Below, piece by piece: positions 9,501 to 17,345 of a DNA stretch of 64,000 nucleotides (position 1 is its first letter; the number at the start of each line of letters is the position of its first letter). The notes beneath the pieces were generated by a model. The model had not been told where the DNA came from. It did not search any database and saw only the letters and a list, made by a program, of their open reading frames with translations. The DNA lies in assembly GCA_963971425.1 (NCBI GenBank), contig OZ020526.1:2570180-2634179 (forward strand). Reading direction: 5' to 3'. Position numbers and translations under genes: made by a program. This DNA comes from Bryoerythrophyllum caledonicum (taxonomy: Eukaryota > Streptophyta > Bryopsida > Pottiales > Pottiaceae).

Positions 9501-11345
9501 ACCACACACCATCAACGAAACACATACATATACATACACACATACAAAGACAAACACACACAATCAAAAAAACACAAATACCAAAACCACATTCAAAAAC
9601 AAAAAATTCTAAAACAAAACAAGAAACCCATCTACTACAAACTACTCATATTAATTGGAGGAGACATGGAGACTAACCCAAGACCCATGCCGAACATATT
9701 AAAAAGACACCCCGCTTCGCACAAAAAGTATACCAAAACATATTTTATACCAAATACTAATACAAACATCAAAACAAACAATTGTACAAACCACAAAGTA
9801 TATAATAACACCGCATATGAAAAAAAGGATTTAAAAGCCACTTTAAAAACCAACATAAACCCACATACAAATAGTCTTAAACATAATAGTTACATATGCA
9901 CACGGACAAAAACAACCAAGGTAAAATACAACCAACTTTACATACATCCATACTCTACTAAAACAAAAACAACCACAAAAAACACATGGACTAAAAATAA
10001 ACTAAAGACGAAAACAACTACACCTACTATAAAAATAAATAAACCCACAACTCATACACAAAATACAAATATCCACCTACCCCCAAACCAACAAGTCATT
10101 AATAACACAATAAAGCTTTTAAAATACACCACTAAACATATATACCACAAACTTCTACTACTTCTAGGAGGAGACATTGAAACCAACCCGGGACCCATGC
10201 CCAATATACTAAAAAGACATCCTACACCACATAAGAAAAATGCCAAAATCTACTTTATACCTAATACCATAAAACTCCAACCAGAATATGAACACATTGC
10301 AAAACCCTTCGCACCATTTCTAAAAAACACACATACATTACACCACATACAAAACACTTCCCACCCAAACATTGCCCAATACATACAACAAAAAAATACG
10401 CATCCACCACCCCACATCTTATATGCACTAATAATCACTACTCATCCAAACATAGATGAATGTAACCAACTTCTAAATCCACAAAATTGGAACACAATTA
10501 CATGGACTAATACACTCCTACAAACCTTGCTAACCTTACAAAACCCACCAGAACGACACATTTACACTCCACACCCCTATACTGAATTCCTAGTAGACAA
10601 CCAAAATATTATAAACCATGAGAACTCAATACATAAAAGACTATACGACTTCTTACATAGTCAAGACATACCACCCTCAAATGATATAATAAAACTAAAA
10701 TTCCCTTACCTCCCTAACAACCTCATAAATGAATCACTAAAATGCCTAGACCCTATACCAGAATACACCCACCCACCCCCACCTCTTCCCTACATCCCTC
10801 CTCAAAACCAAAATCAAAACATTAGACCAAACCAAGAAAATACATACATAATCACATGGAATGCCTCCTCACTAAACACTGCCCTTCCTAGCTTACAAAC
10901 TCTAGTCGCAAACACAGACACACCACCGGCTCTTATAGTTATACAAGAAACAAAACTAACCGCCACAAAATCTACAAAATATATACAAAATATATTTCAA
11001 GACTATAAACTCATCTTTAACAATACACATGCACTTACAAGATGCATGCAACAAAGGAGACCATACACACCGGGCCGCGGTGGCCTCCTTACATTAATAC
11101 ACAAAAAATATACATTCCCTGACAACATCAACAAAATCCCTACCCCAATGCACATATCACCATACATTCAAATAATTAAAATCACTAATCACCCACTACA
11201 ATCGTGGTTAATCTTTCACATGTATATGCCATCCCATCCCGAAGATACTAGATTTCTCTTAGATATACAAACACTATTACAACCCATATTAATAATCATC
11301 CCAATCATACATACCTATTATGTGGAGACTTCAATAGAGACATAG
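6582..11345 (+). CDS. LINE ORF2, first part: Thr/Asn-rich leaders, 2A-like motifs, APE endonuclease start
   Basis: The frame opens at the ORF1 stop with no ATG until about 6711, so reinitiation or frameshifting would be needed. It holds three tracts of alternating Thr with Asn/Asp/Tyr (about 6900-7160, 7610-7830, 9200-9480), a Lys/Asn/Arg-rich basic block (about 7870-9180) with four 123-bp repeats, and three 2A-like sites (7560-7607, 9636-9686, 10146-10196). From about 10845 an APE-type endonuclease begins: ITWNASS, then IQETKL with its catalytic Glu. The frame is lost between about 11282 and 11320; the expected LCGDFN block follows in another frame, so a single-base indel (or sequence error) interrupts the nuclease. 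The + strand is strikingly A/C-rich and G-poor. Function: target DNA nicking by APE; the role of the leaders is unknown. Confidence 0.72.
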   Translation: MKKEDRKTKGIIHIPSLLIHKTHTLYNRRQYKVEYLIAYIVEYMVEYMVLNKIVYMAQYIRKYLAVYTDVHPLGYTYFNTYTLPSCCIKNKYIKYTKYILSCTKIPGMNTDTHTCTITDTNTDLHTDINTDQNTDTNTTLNTNINTDMYINTNIDTYINTSTNTNTNTHTYAKIKMGTRTNINININTSTKPNTTIHTYTKTTTHHQKIIIHIHTYKDKYTQPKEKYKTKHQNHTQKQAILKQNKKSLLLQTTHTQWRRQIHIHPIVYHATQNNIDLLTSIYYVASRKDIHMLSNKHNLNNIKIIKALKFTQKSKIMKHNIKPTHYKLLLLVGGELEINPGPYTIKYTNTASYTCTGTDTYMDTYKNTYQNTDTNTSTSTDTNTSINTYTEKNTNVNTNTSKDMDTDTDTGINTQTRTYQPLQKPIYKIERMIIIIYYFSHKLSKNSKKKSIKTKIKNKRNKRKDGIKINNRRKKKISIITTYNKIGNNINENNHKFFVIKIHKGRRDSKPKNHQKARNTRMAKNRKMKESKKGYNKLNRKKIDIYKISEVLIRASNIKNKITKMERICKKKRKGKVENHYHKKRNKKNITINSSTKNRKCSLRNSKIRDGKCTKLVMGISYNKNTNVKNISINSSTKNRKCSLRNSKIRDGKCTKLVMGISYNKNTNVKNIAINSSTKNRKSFLRNQKIRDGNCTKLVMGINNNKNTIRKNIAKNSNTKNRICFLRNAKITDGKLTKLVMRNKNDRVKLNREDRDNKRVQIKNRNWNINYMDKWKINSNIKNYIYKVGESLRLNSRNLLRVCRIIKIGGGIYVSPAGWAPKVPKIDFLKLEILIKVRIYTNLIEININLFLEIIVLDKLGLERNLLENSFFQYTGTYTDTYSDTYTDTYTDEYTYKYTDTNTGMYINTNIYTCTNANTNTNSGTCTHTNTNTNTNKDTDTNTKTKTVTYTNTNIQKNTNIIPHKTSYTHTKTTTHHQRNTYIYIHTYKDKHTQSKKHKYQNHIQKQKILKQNKKPIYYKLLILIGGDMETNPRPMPNILKRHPASHKKYTKTYFIPNTNTNIKTNNCTNHKVYNNTAYEKKDLKATLKTNINPHTNSLKHNSYICTRTKTTKVKYNQLYIHPYSTKTKTTTKNTWTKNKLKTKTTTPTIKINKPTTHTQNTNIHLPPNQQVINNTIKLLKYTTKHIYHKLLLLLGGDIETNPGPMPNILKRHPTPHKKNAKIYFIPNTIKLQPEYEHIAKPFAPFLKNTHTLHHIQNTSHPNIAQYIQQKNTHPPPHILYALIITTHPNIDECNQLLNPQNWNTITWTNTLLQTLLTLQNPPERHIYTPHPYTEFLVDNQNIINHENSIHKRLYDFLHSQDIPPSNDIIKLKFPYLPNNLINESLKCLDPIPEYTHPPPPLPYIPPQNQNQNIRPNQENTYIITWNASSLNTALPSLQTLVANTDTPPALIVIQETKLTATKSTKYIQNIFQDYKLIFNNTHALTRCMQQRRPYTPGRGGLLTLIHKKYTFPDNINKIPTPMHISPYIQIIKITNHPLQSWLIFHMYMPSHPEDTRFLLDIQTLLQPILIIIPIIHTYYVETSIET
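6900..7160 (+). repeat. Low-complexity Thr/Asn/Asp tract 1
   Basis: Period-6 degenerate sequence of the AATACT/GATACA type encodes alternating NTDTNT-like residues. It is followed by a TKTTTHHQ...KQNKK block that recurs after the third tract near 9495-9630, so leader plus downstream block form a duplicated module. Confidence 0.75.
7560..7607 (+). other. 2A-like ribosome-skipping motif 1 (ELEINPGP)
   Basis: Residues read KLLLLVGGELEINPGP in the ORF2 frame, with N-P-G-P at 7596-7607. Canonical 2A peptides carry D-(V/I)-E-x-N-P-G-P after a Leu-rich helix. Here Asp is replaced by Glu and V/I by Leu, so activity is less certain, but the essential NPGP is present. Confidence 0.65.
7610..7830 (+). 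repeat. Low-complexity Thr/Asn/Asp tract 2
   Basis: A second period-6 tract encodes T-D-T-Y, N-T-S-T and D-T-D-T strings directly after 2A-like motif 1, starting the putative second product. Confidence 0.7.
8343..8834 (+). repeat. Four 123-bp tandem repeats in the basic region of ORF2
   Basis: The marker AAGAACAT (or AAGAATAT) recurs at 8343, 8466, 8589 and 8712, an exact 123-bp (41-codon) period. Each unit encodes a basic block with STKNRK, SLRN-KIRDGK and CTKLVMG. Units 1 and 2 are nearly identical and unit 4 is most diverged. The phase-preserving period shows the block expanded while translated, or at least kept its frame. Confidence 0.9.
9200..9480 (+). repeat. Low-complexity Thr/Asn/Tyr tract 3
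   Basis: A third period-6 tract (T-Y-T-D-T-Y, N-T-N-T) is followed by the same TKTTTHHQ and KQNKK block as tract 1 and then by 2A-like motif 2. Confidence 0.75.
9636..9686 (+). other. Degenerate 2A-like motif 2 (DMETNPRP)
   Basis: Residues read KLLILIGGDMETNPRP. The Gly of NPGP is Arg (AGA at 9681-9683, one transition from GGA), which should abolish skipping in known 2A peptides. The flanking PMPNILKRHP is shared with motif 3, so the two are a duplicated module of which this one has decayed. Confidence 0.75.
10146..10196 (+). other. Canonical 2A-like ribosome-skipping motif 3 (DIETNPGP)
   Basis: Residues read KLLLLLGGDIETNPGP, a full match to D-(V/I)-E-x-N-P-G-P, with N-P-G-P at 10185-10196 and a Leu-rich upstream helix as in picornaviral 2A. 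Skipping would occur between Gly 10191-10193 and Pro 10194-10196, releasing the APE-RT polyprotein with an N-terminal Pro-Met-Pro-Asn. 2A-like sequences are known in several APE-type LINEs of trypanosomes and animals. Confidence 0.88.
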
Positions 11346-14300
11346 CGCTAATTGGCCGCCAAAATGGAAACCATCACACCCCCCCTCAAAACATTGATTA
11401 CCAATGGCGCCGCTTCACAGAAAACTTAAACTTCACTTACATCAATACCGATACACAATTCTCTAGACAAGGTGGCTACAATTATAGTGATTGGAGTCTA
11501 ATAGATGGTTTCTATATAAATACAAACAACAACACACAATACACCTCCACAACAAACAAAGATATTATTCTCAATTCGGACCACTCACCCGTACAACTGC
11601 ACATCCCAAATAACACACTAATTAGTAGAACTCCTACAATCCCAAACAAAGACACTATACGCATACTCAACCCCATCCCAAAAACCAACATAGAAAAATT
11701 CAACACAAAATTCTTCGAAGAAAACACCGTACAAATAGACTCCCTCATAAACACTCTTGAAATCAATAGTCAATTAACACAAACACAATGGCAAGAAGCA
11801 TGCCACTCTCTAGACAAACTCATCAATAAAATCTCTGATACACTAGAACAAACTTGTAGAGCACACCCAATACCCCAAATGACAAACAAAACCTCTCAAC
11901 AAGGTGGGTATCTACCCCGCAAACTTTCTAAAACTTGGAAACAACACTTAACCACATACCATACCATACGTAAAACCATTAGAATTGTAAAAAACAACCC
12001 TCAATGGCGGAACCACCCCATACACAACGAACTACTAAATATACAACACATCCAAATCCCTACCCCGCCGCCTCCGGACCTTCCCCACGATACATGGATA
12101 AAAGATATCGCGATAATTGCAAAAAATGCCAACATACAAGCCCGGAAAATAATCACAAAATACACAAAAGAAAACATTAAAAAAGCCATCTCAAAATACA
12201 GAAAACTATACGAAATCAGCCCCAAAAAAATTAACAAAAAAGTCTTTAAAAACCTTGAATCTCCACCAATGGATTGTATCAAAGATCAATATAATAATAT
12301 TCTAACTAGCCCCGAAGACATTGCGAATGAAATATTTAACCAACAAACAAAAACCAATAGACCAACAGTACCAACATGTAATTACCAGCCACAACATACA
12401 ATAGAATGCACATGTGCAATACGCCAATACCCTTGGCACGACCTGGACGGATATACCCTTGACAAACGGGGCGAACCAAAAATTCCACTACATAAATACC
12501 TCAACAGAGCCACATACGACACATGCCTCCAAAATCTTGGAAATAATAAAGCCCCAGGCCCAGACCGCATACCAAATTCAATACTGAAAAACATGCCTCC
12601 AAGATTTCATAAACTACTATTCCTATTCTTTTCTCACTGCTATAATCAAAAACAAATACCAAATTCATGGAAAACAAGTGCAACAATTCTACTATACAAA
12701 AAAGGCGATCCATTCATGCTACCCAATCATAGACCAATTGCACTAGCTAACACAATATATAAGCTTTTTACCAGTACACTCACCCACATACTATCCTCAT
12801 ACGGCGAAAAATTCAAAATACTACATGATAGTCAAGAAGGATTTAGAGCGGAGAGAAGTACCGCACGGCAAATACAAACTATAATAGCCGCATTAGAAGA
12901 CGCAAAATTTACTAACCAAGATATATACATACTATACGTGGACTTCAAAAATGCCTTTGGCTCAATTGATCATGCCAGACTTCTAGCAATAATGTCAGAC
13001 CTTGGCTACCCAAAAGAGGCAACTACACTTGTTGGAAACATCTATTCCCAATCATCTACTTGCAATATCGGCGAACACTTTGGAAAAACAAAACCTATAC
13101 CCATCCAAAGAGGAACTATACAAGGGGACACCCTTAGCCCATATTTATTTATTATATTTTTAGAACCACTACTTAGATGGCTAGAAAGAGGTAATAATGG
13201 ATATACTTTCGGCACATCACAAGTCACAATAAACTCCGCCGCATACGCAGATGACCTAGCCACCATAACTAACAAAATCAAATCAATCCAAATACAACTC
13301 CATAAAATTGATAGATATTGTAAATGGGCGGGCATGGATGTGGGAGTTCCAAAATGTGCGGCTACCGGATGCCCAAACAAATCTAAATTGAACCCTACCA
13401 CTTTCAAAGCCCTAATGCAAACCTCCAACATCAACTACCGCAACCAACCAATCCCTATACTACACCAAAACGAACCATACATATACCTAGGTACAAATCT
13501 TGTTCCCTCACTAAAATGGAAAATCCAAATCCACACTACAACCACAAAGCTCATCAAACAATGCAAAGAACTAACAACATGCCCAGCCACCATGAAACAA
13601 AAAATAAAAATGGTTGATACCGTCCTACGCCCAGGTGTGGCATACAGTTTCTACGGTGTACCATACTCTATGCCAGCTATCAAAAAACTTGATAAAAAAA
13701 TAATAGCCATACAAAAAACCATATGTGGATTACCAAAATGTATGTCAAACGCAATAACCCAACTACCACATAACCTATTTGGACTTGAAGCTTTCTCCCT
13801 CAAAAACGCATACCTCCGATGTATAGGTGAACAACTGCAAAATGCTTTAAACGATAAAGGAAGACTTGGGAAAATATATAATGGATTAACTCACTATGTC
13901 CTTGCCCGATATGGTGGTGCTGAAAACATACCGAGAATTAAAAAAAGTGACTGCATAAGATCACCAATAACACGAACATTTTTCTTATTAAAACATATAG
14001 CTAAAGCCCATCTTAAAAGTACGATCCCGAACTTCCTCACTAATCCTACGACACTAGAAATACTATGGCGCCAAGAAACATTAAATCATAACACACTCAA
14101 TGCCCAACTCTCCCAAAAGCTTCTACAAAAACTCCTCTCAAAAAATATTTTTGAACTAAACCAAATTACCTTACCTAACGGTACACACATCATGAACAAT
14201 GAAGACTTCAAAACCTACCACTTCACCCCATCTAAACTAATAAAGAGTGCCCTAAGTGTTGCTAAACAACTATTTTGCCACATAACATGCCCCACTATAT

Positions 14301-15832
14301 GTCATACCCCTTGCAACATACACCCATATTCTCATACACTTAAAGATCCATTCATCACCCTCAACAATAACATCATCCCAAGAAATATTCTCACACCAAC
14401 CAATCCCCCTAACCCTCCACATACATACCACCCCCGCCCCCCAACATACATCCCCAAAAACCCTACCACATACCCCATTAATAATATCATAAACCATAAA
14501 CATATCCAACACACAGACACAAATAACATACAAAATACCTACACAAAATACCTATGCCAATGGCAACACAATGATAATACATACAATAAATGGCTCCCCC
14601 AAAGAGACCTTTTTCCACGGCATGACGCCAACACCTCCACACATAACACTGAAAAATTAAAACAATACTACCGAAAGATCCAAAACAAAATATACTCAGA
14701 TATCATCCTTGCCCACCACCCACAAGAACAATCCTCAGACTCAAGGTCCGTAACACCACCCATAATTATCCCACTCTTAAACATCTACACAACAGAATGC
14801 AACCCCGAAAATGATATCTGTACATCCTCAAACACAATTCAAATACATAACAATCAAGCACATCTATACGAAGAAAATGGCCGACATTTACACACCATAC
14901 CCATTACCCGGCTCCAATGGTTATGGAACCAATATCATACAAAATTACAATCCCCTACAAACATTGAACCAACAACCCAACCCTTTGAAACCGAACTAAT
15001 ATGGCTTTACCAAAGATATAAATATCGAATACCAAAAACTGACCCCCTCAAAAATGCGCAATACACAATACCCACCCCCATTTTAGACTCACTCATATCA
15101 TCCTTTAACATCGAACACTCATACTTTTCCTCCCCGATCACATGTCCTACCAAACTAAATAAATTCTACTCACCGTACGAAAGAGACAAAATATTTGGAT
15201 CCCTAGGCAAGGCCTTTGAACACAAATGGATCGGAAATGGAATAGCTCACCCCCACAACGAGAAAGACATAGAACAAACCATACATTGGGCTAGACTTGC
15301 CGCCAAACACGATCCAAATAACACAAAAACAATCATCGTCACACCGAACAACAATTGGTACCAAAACAACAACCAACATTCAAACCCATTCCCAGATTCC
15401 CACATCATTGCAGTATTCGAAGCAGACACAATACCATACGAAGAACCTAATATCCCACCCGAGCTAAAAAAACCCCGAATAGAGCCATCTACATTACAAA
15501 TACTATGCGTCCATCATCAAAATCAAAACCTGGGCTCCCTAGAACAACTTGCGGAACTTACCTCCATAACAGACAATCTAGACATACAACGACCATACAC
15601 AAAACCGGCCCCACCAACACCCATACAAACCCCCGTAAACAAAAGTAAAAATTGGTCAAAATTAAACTATGACAACAACACATTAAACTACTCCGTCATA
15701 CCTCCCCCTCTCCCAGACTACCCAACTTATACCACACCAAAATTTAACCCTACATACAGTTATTACACCGACGGCTCCTTTAAACCACCGGAACAAAACA
15801 CTACAAATCATCACAACAAAATACAAAAATGA
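11282..15832 (+). CDS. LINE ORF2, second part: end of APE nuclease, reverse transcriptase, start of RNase H
   Basis: Continues ORF2 in the next frame. First comes the rest of the APE nuclease: LLCGDFNRD (about 11315) and NSDHSPVQL (about 11575), carrying the Asp/Asn and Asp/His catalytic residues. Reverse transcriptase motifs follow: NNKAPGPDRIPN (about 12540), HRPIALANTIYK, ILYVDFKNAFGSIDH (catalytic Asp, about 12930), IQRGTIQGDTLSP (about 13110), AAYADDLA (catalytic Asp pair, about 13240) and YLGTNLVPS (about 13480). A thumb and a long linker follow. The frame ends just after YYTDGSF (about 15760), the first RNase H catalytic Asp. RT copies the element's RNA at the nicked target. All RT catalytic residues are present, so decay looks recent. 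Confidence 0.88.
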   Translation, partial: THINNHPNHTYLLCGDFNRDIALIGRQNGNHHTPPQNIDYQWRRFTENLNFTYINTDTQFSRQGGYNYSDWSLIDGFYINTNNNTQYTSTTNKDIILNSDHSPVQLHIPNNTLISRTPTIPNKDTIRILNPIPKTNIEKFNTKFFEENTVQIDSLINTLEINSQLTQTQWQEACHSLDKLINKISDTLEQTCRAHPIPQMTNKTSQQGGYLPRKLSKTWKQHLTTYHTIRKTIRIVKNNPQWRNHPIHNELLNIQHIQIPTPPPPDLPHDTWIKDIAIIAKNANIQARKIITKYTKENIKKAISKYRKLYEISPKKINKKVFKNLESPPMDCIKDQYNNILTSPEDIANEIFNQQTKTNRPTVPTCNYQPQHTIECTCAIRQYPWHDLDGYTLDKRGEPKIPLHKYLNRATYDTCLQNLGNNKAPGPDRIPNSILKNMPPRFHKLLFLFFSHCYNQKQIPNSWKTSATILLYKKGDPFMLPNHRPIALANTIYKLFTSTLTHILSSYGEKFKILHDSQEGFRAERSTARQIQTIIAALEDAKFTNQDIYILYVDFKNAFGSIDHARLLAIMSDLGYPKEATTLVGNIYSQSSTCNIGEHFGKTKPIPIQRGTIQGDTLSPYLFIIFLEPLLRWLERGNNGYTFGTSQVTINSAAYADDLATITNKIKSIQIQLHKIDRYCKWAGMDVGVPKCAATGCPNKSKLNPTTFKALMQTSNINYRNQPIPILHQNEPYIYLGTNLVPSLKWKIQIHTTTTKLIKQCKELTTCPATMKQKIKMVDTVLRPGVAYSFYGVPYSMPAIKKLDKKIIAIQKTICGLPKCMSNAITQLPHNLFGLEAFSLKNAYLRCIGEQLQNALNDKGRLGKIYNGLTHYVLARYGGAENIPRIKKSDCIRSPITRTFFLLKHIAKAHLKSTIPNFLTNPTTLEILWRQETLNHNTLNAQLSQKLLQKLLSKNIFELNQITLPNGTHIMNNEDFKTYHFTPSKLIKSALSVAKQLFCHITCPTICHTPCNIHPYSHTLKDPFITLNNNIIPRNILTPTNPPNPPHTYHPRPPTYIPKNPTTYPINNIINHKHIQHTDTNNIQNTYTKYLCQWQHNDNTYNKWLPQRDLFPRHDANTSTHNTEKLKQYYRKIQNKIYSDIILAHHPQEQSSDSRSVTPPIIIPLLNIYTTECNPENDICTSSNTIQIHNNQAHLYEENGRHLHTIPITRLQWLWNQYHTKLQSPTNIEPTTQPFETELIWLYQRYKYRIPKTDPLKNAQYTIPTPILDSLISSFNIEHSYFSSPITCPTKLNKFYSPYERDKIFGSLGKAFEHKWIGNGIAHPHNEKDIEQTIHWARLAAKHDPNNTKTIIVTPNNNWYQNNNQHSNPFPDSHIIAVFEADTIPYEEPNIPPELKKPRIEPSTLQILCVHHQNQNLGSLEQLAELTSITDNLDIQRPYTKPAPPTPIQTPVNKSKNWSKLNYDNNTLNYSVIPPPLPDYPTYTTPKFNPTYSYYTDGSFKPPEQNTTNHHNKIQK

Positions 15833-17093
15833 ACCTGCACATATATTCACCGATTGTATAAATGCACTCTACCTACTAAACACTCAAATAACACACCCAA
15901 CCCTTCACAACAGTCACCCCGACCAAACCATGCTAACATCAATGGTACAAATGTTACAAAACCGTACACAAATCACAACCCTTCACAAAGTCAGAGCCCA
16001 TGCCAACATTGATGGCAACGAACAAGCAGACAAACTTGCAAAAGAAGGCCGAGAAAAAACACACAAAAACGCCAAAGACCCTCACGAACATGCTCATGCC
16101 ACCCCATACTACTTTCAAAAAGAAGATTGGCCTTCCAAAGAAGATACCCCCGACAAAGGCCCAATTAGATTTCTGGGCAAATATCTCAAAAAACAAGACC
16201 TCTACAACAACCTGGATACAATCTCAGAAAATATTCCTAACATAGAAAAATGGACTAACAATAACGACATAGACAATGAACTCTCTACAAACTTTTGGAA
16301 AAACCCCATCATCTCAGACTCACAAATAACGTGCCTCATCAAATTCCGTACGGGTCAGTACATGGGAAACGCTCGCAAACAACTCTTCTTTGGAATAGAA
16401 AGATTCCCATCCATAACATGCCCCATATGCCCCTCAACGGACCCCGACACATGGCTTCATGTGCTACTCAAATGCCAAAACCACCACATACACTCCCTAA
16501 TTGTTAAAAGACATAACAAAGCGGTATGGGAAGTCCGAAAACTAATCACCTCCTACAATAAATCGAGATGTTTCATACTTATGAACGCCGGCACTTTTAA
16601 TAGCAATCCACAAGAAAACACGGTCCCCCCATGGCTACTTCCATGCTCATGTATGACCCAAAGATGTCATTGCAACGCTAGGTTCAAACCGGACATTCTT
16701 TGTGTCAAAGGTTTACCATACAACGACCCACCACCCGAGAACATCAACCAAGACTACACCATTCAATTCATCGAATTTACATATTGCAACGATAGATTCT
16801 CCCCGGAAACAATACAAAACAAAATAGATAAATACCAACCCCTCATAGACGACATCATTGCCCTCGGCTGGAATGTGGACCCCCTTATTGTTATCACATC
16901 CGGCGCTCGTGCCACCACCTTTATCCCATCTATGAAAACTCTTGAAGATACCTTCAAGATACCCATCGATACAATTAAAACTACCTTTAAAAATATCAAC
17001 ACCATCGCTATTCAACATGCCATGTCTATTTTACTGCATAAACGCAAAATCGAAAACAACCAAGTCCTCCCCGATAGGCAAGACCCCCCTTAG
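15831..17093 (+). CDS. LINE ORF2, third part: RNase H end, CCHC finger, restriction-like endonuclease
   Basis: The frame resumes with FTDCINALYLL (third RNase H Asp) and HANIDGNEQADKLAKEG (His/Asp end). About 40 residues that normally lie between YTDGS and FTD, including the catalytic Glu, are missing at the junction. Downstream is a zinc finger, CPIC-x7-H-x4-C-like (about 16417-16470), as in R2 and Dualen elements. Next comes an RLE-like block: RFKPDILCVKG (about 16680), IQFIEFTYCND (about 16765), then NKIDKYQPLIDD and a Gly-Trp-x-Val-x-Pro strand. K-P-D ... E ... K-x2-K-Y fits the PD-(D/E)XK pattern of LINE restriction-like nucleases. I am fairly but not fully sure of the RLE call, as it rests on spacing and motif shape. 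Confidence 0.75.
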   Translation, partial: EPAHIFTDCINALYLLNTQITHPTLHNSHPDQTMLTSMVQMLQNRTQITTLHKVRAHANIDGNEQADKLAKEGREKTHKNAKDPHEHAHATPYYFQKEDWPSKEDTPDKGPIRFLGKYLKKQDLYNNLDTISENIPNIEKWTNNNDIDNELSTNFWKNPIISDSQITCLIKFRTGQYMGNARKQLFFGIERFPSITCPICPSTDPDTWLHVLLKCQNHHIHSLIVKRHNKAVWEVRKLITSYNKSRCFILMNAGTFNSNPQENTVPPWLLPCSCMTQRCHCNARFKPDILCVKGLPYNDPPPENINQDYTIQFIEFTYCNDRFSPETIQNKIDKYQPLIDDIIALGWNVDPLIVITSGARATTFIPSMKTLEDTFKIPIDTIKTTFKNINTIAIQHAMSILLHKRKIENNQVLPDRQDPP

Positions 17094-17345
17094 GAACTTC
17101 GTCACTCTGTCTCTTCCTGATTGGCTGCCTGTTTGGTTTTGCTTTTTGTTGTTTAGTTAGTTTGGTCGTGGTTGGTTGTTGTTGGGTGGCTTCTGGCTAC
17201 TCGTTACATAGTGTCTACCCTCGAAAGAGGGAAGTAGTTCCATTTCGCTAATTCCTTGTCCGGTGGGCATGGTCTTAGCAATGGAACGAACAGACACTTT
17301 ATTCACGCCGGTTCCCTTCGGGAACCGGCGTTCTTCTTCTTCTTG
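17094..17345 (+). other. LINE 3' UTR with two hairpins and (TTC)n tail
   Basis: Hairpin 1 is CCCTC-GAAA-GAGGG at 17218-17231 with a GNRA-type loop. Hairpin 2 is CGCCGGTTCCC-TTC-GGGAACCGGCG at 17306-17330, a perfect 11-bp stem. It is followed directly by (TTC)5 at 17331-17345. LINE 3' ends often carry a hairpin recognised by their RT and a short simple-repeat tail. Confidence 0.7.

Larger units (their letters stand above)
2457..17345 (+). mobile_element. Giant Dualen/RandI-like LINE with APE and RLE endonucleases and 2A-like motifs (broken copy)
   Basis: A non-LTR retrotransposon of roughly 14.9 kb. Seen in order: a 5' leader rich in AGATCT, ORF1 (to 6585), ORF2 starting in a different frame at the ORF1 stop, APE endonuclease, reverse transcriptase, RNase H pieces, a CCHC finger, an RLE-like domain, and a short 3' UTR with two hairpins ending in (TTC)5. 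No long terminal repeats are visible. Carrying both an N-terminal APE and a C-terminal restriction-like nuclease is the hallmark of the Dualen/RandI clade. The left limit is set only by loss of similarity to the upstream ORF1 copy near 2456 and may be wrong; the right limit is the TTC tail. The copy is not intact: ORF2 changes frame near 11282-11320 and again near 15831, where part of RNase H is missing. Confidence 0.72.

Noticed and set aside
2600-17345. Possible LTR retrotransposon or viral integrant, prompted by RT, RNase H and 2A motifs
   Set aside because: No long terminal repeats, no integrase or capsid-type domains; APE-RT order and TTC tail fit a non-LTR LINE.
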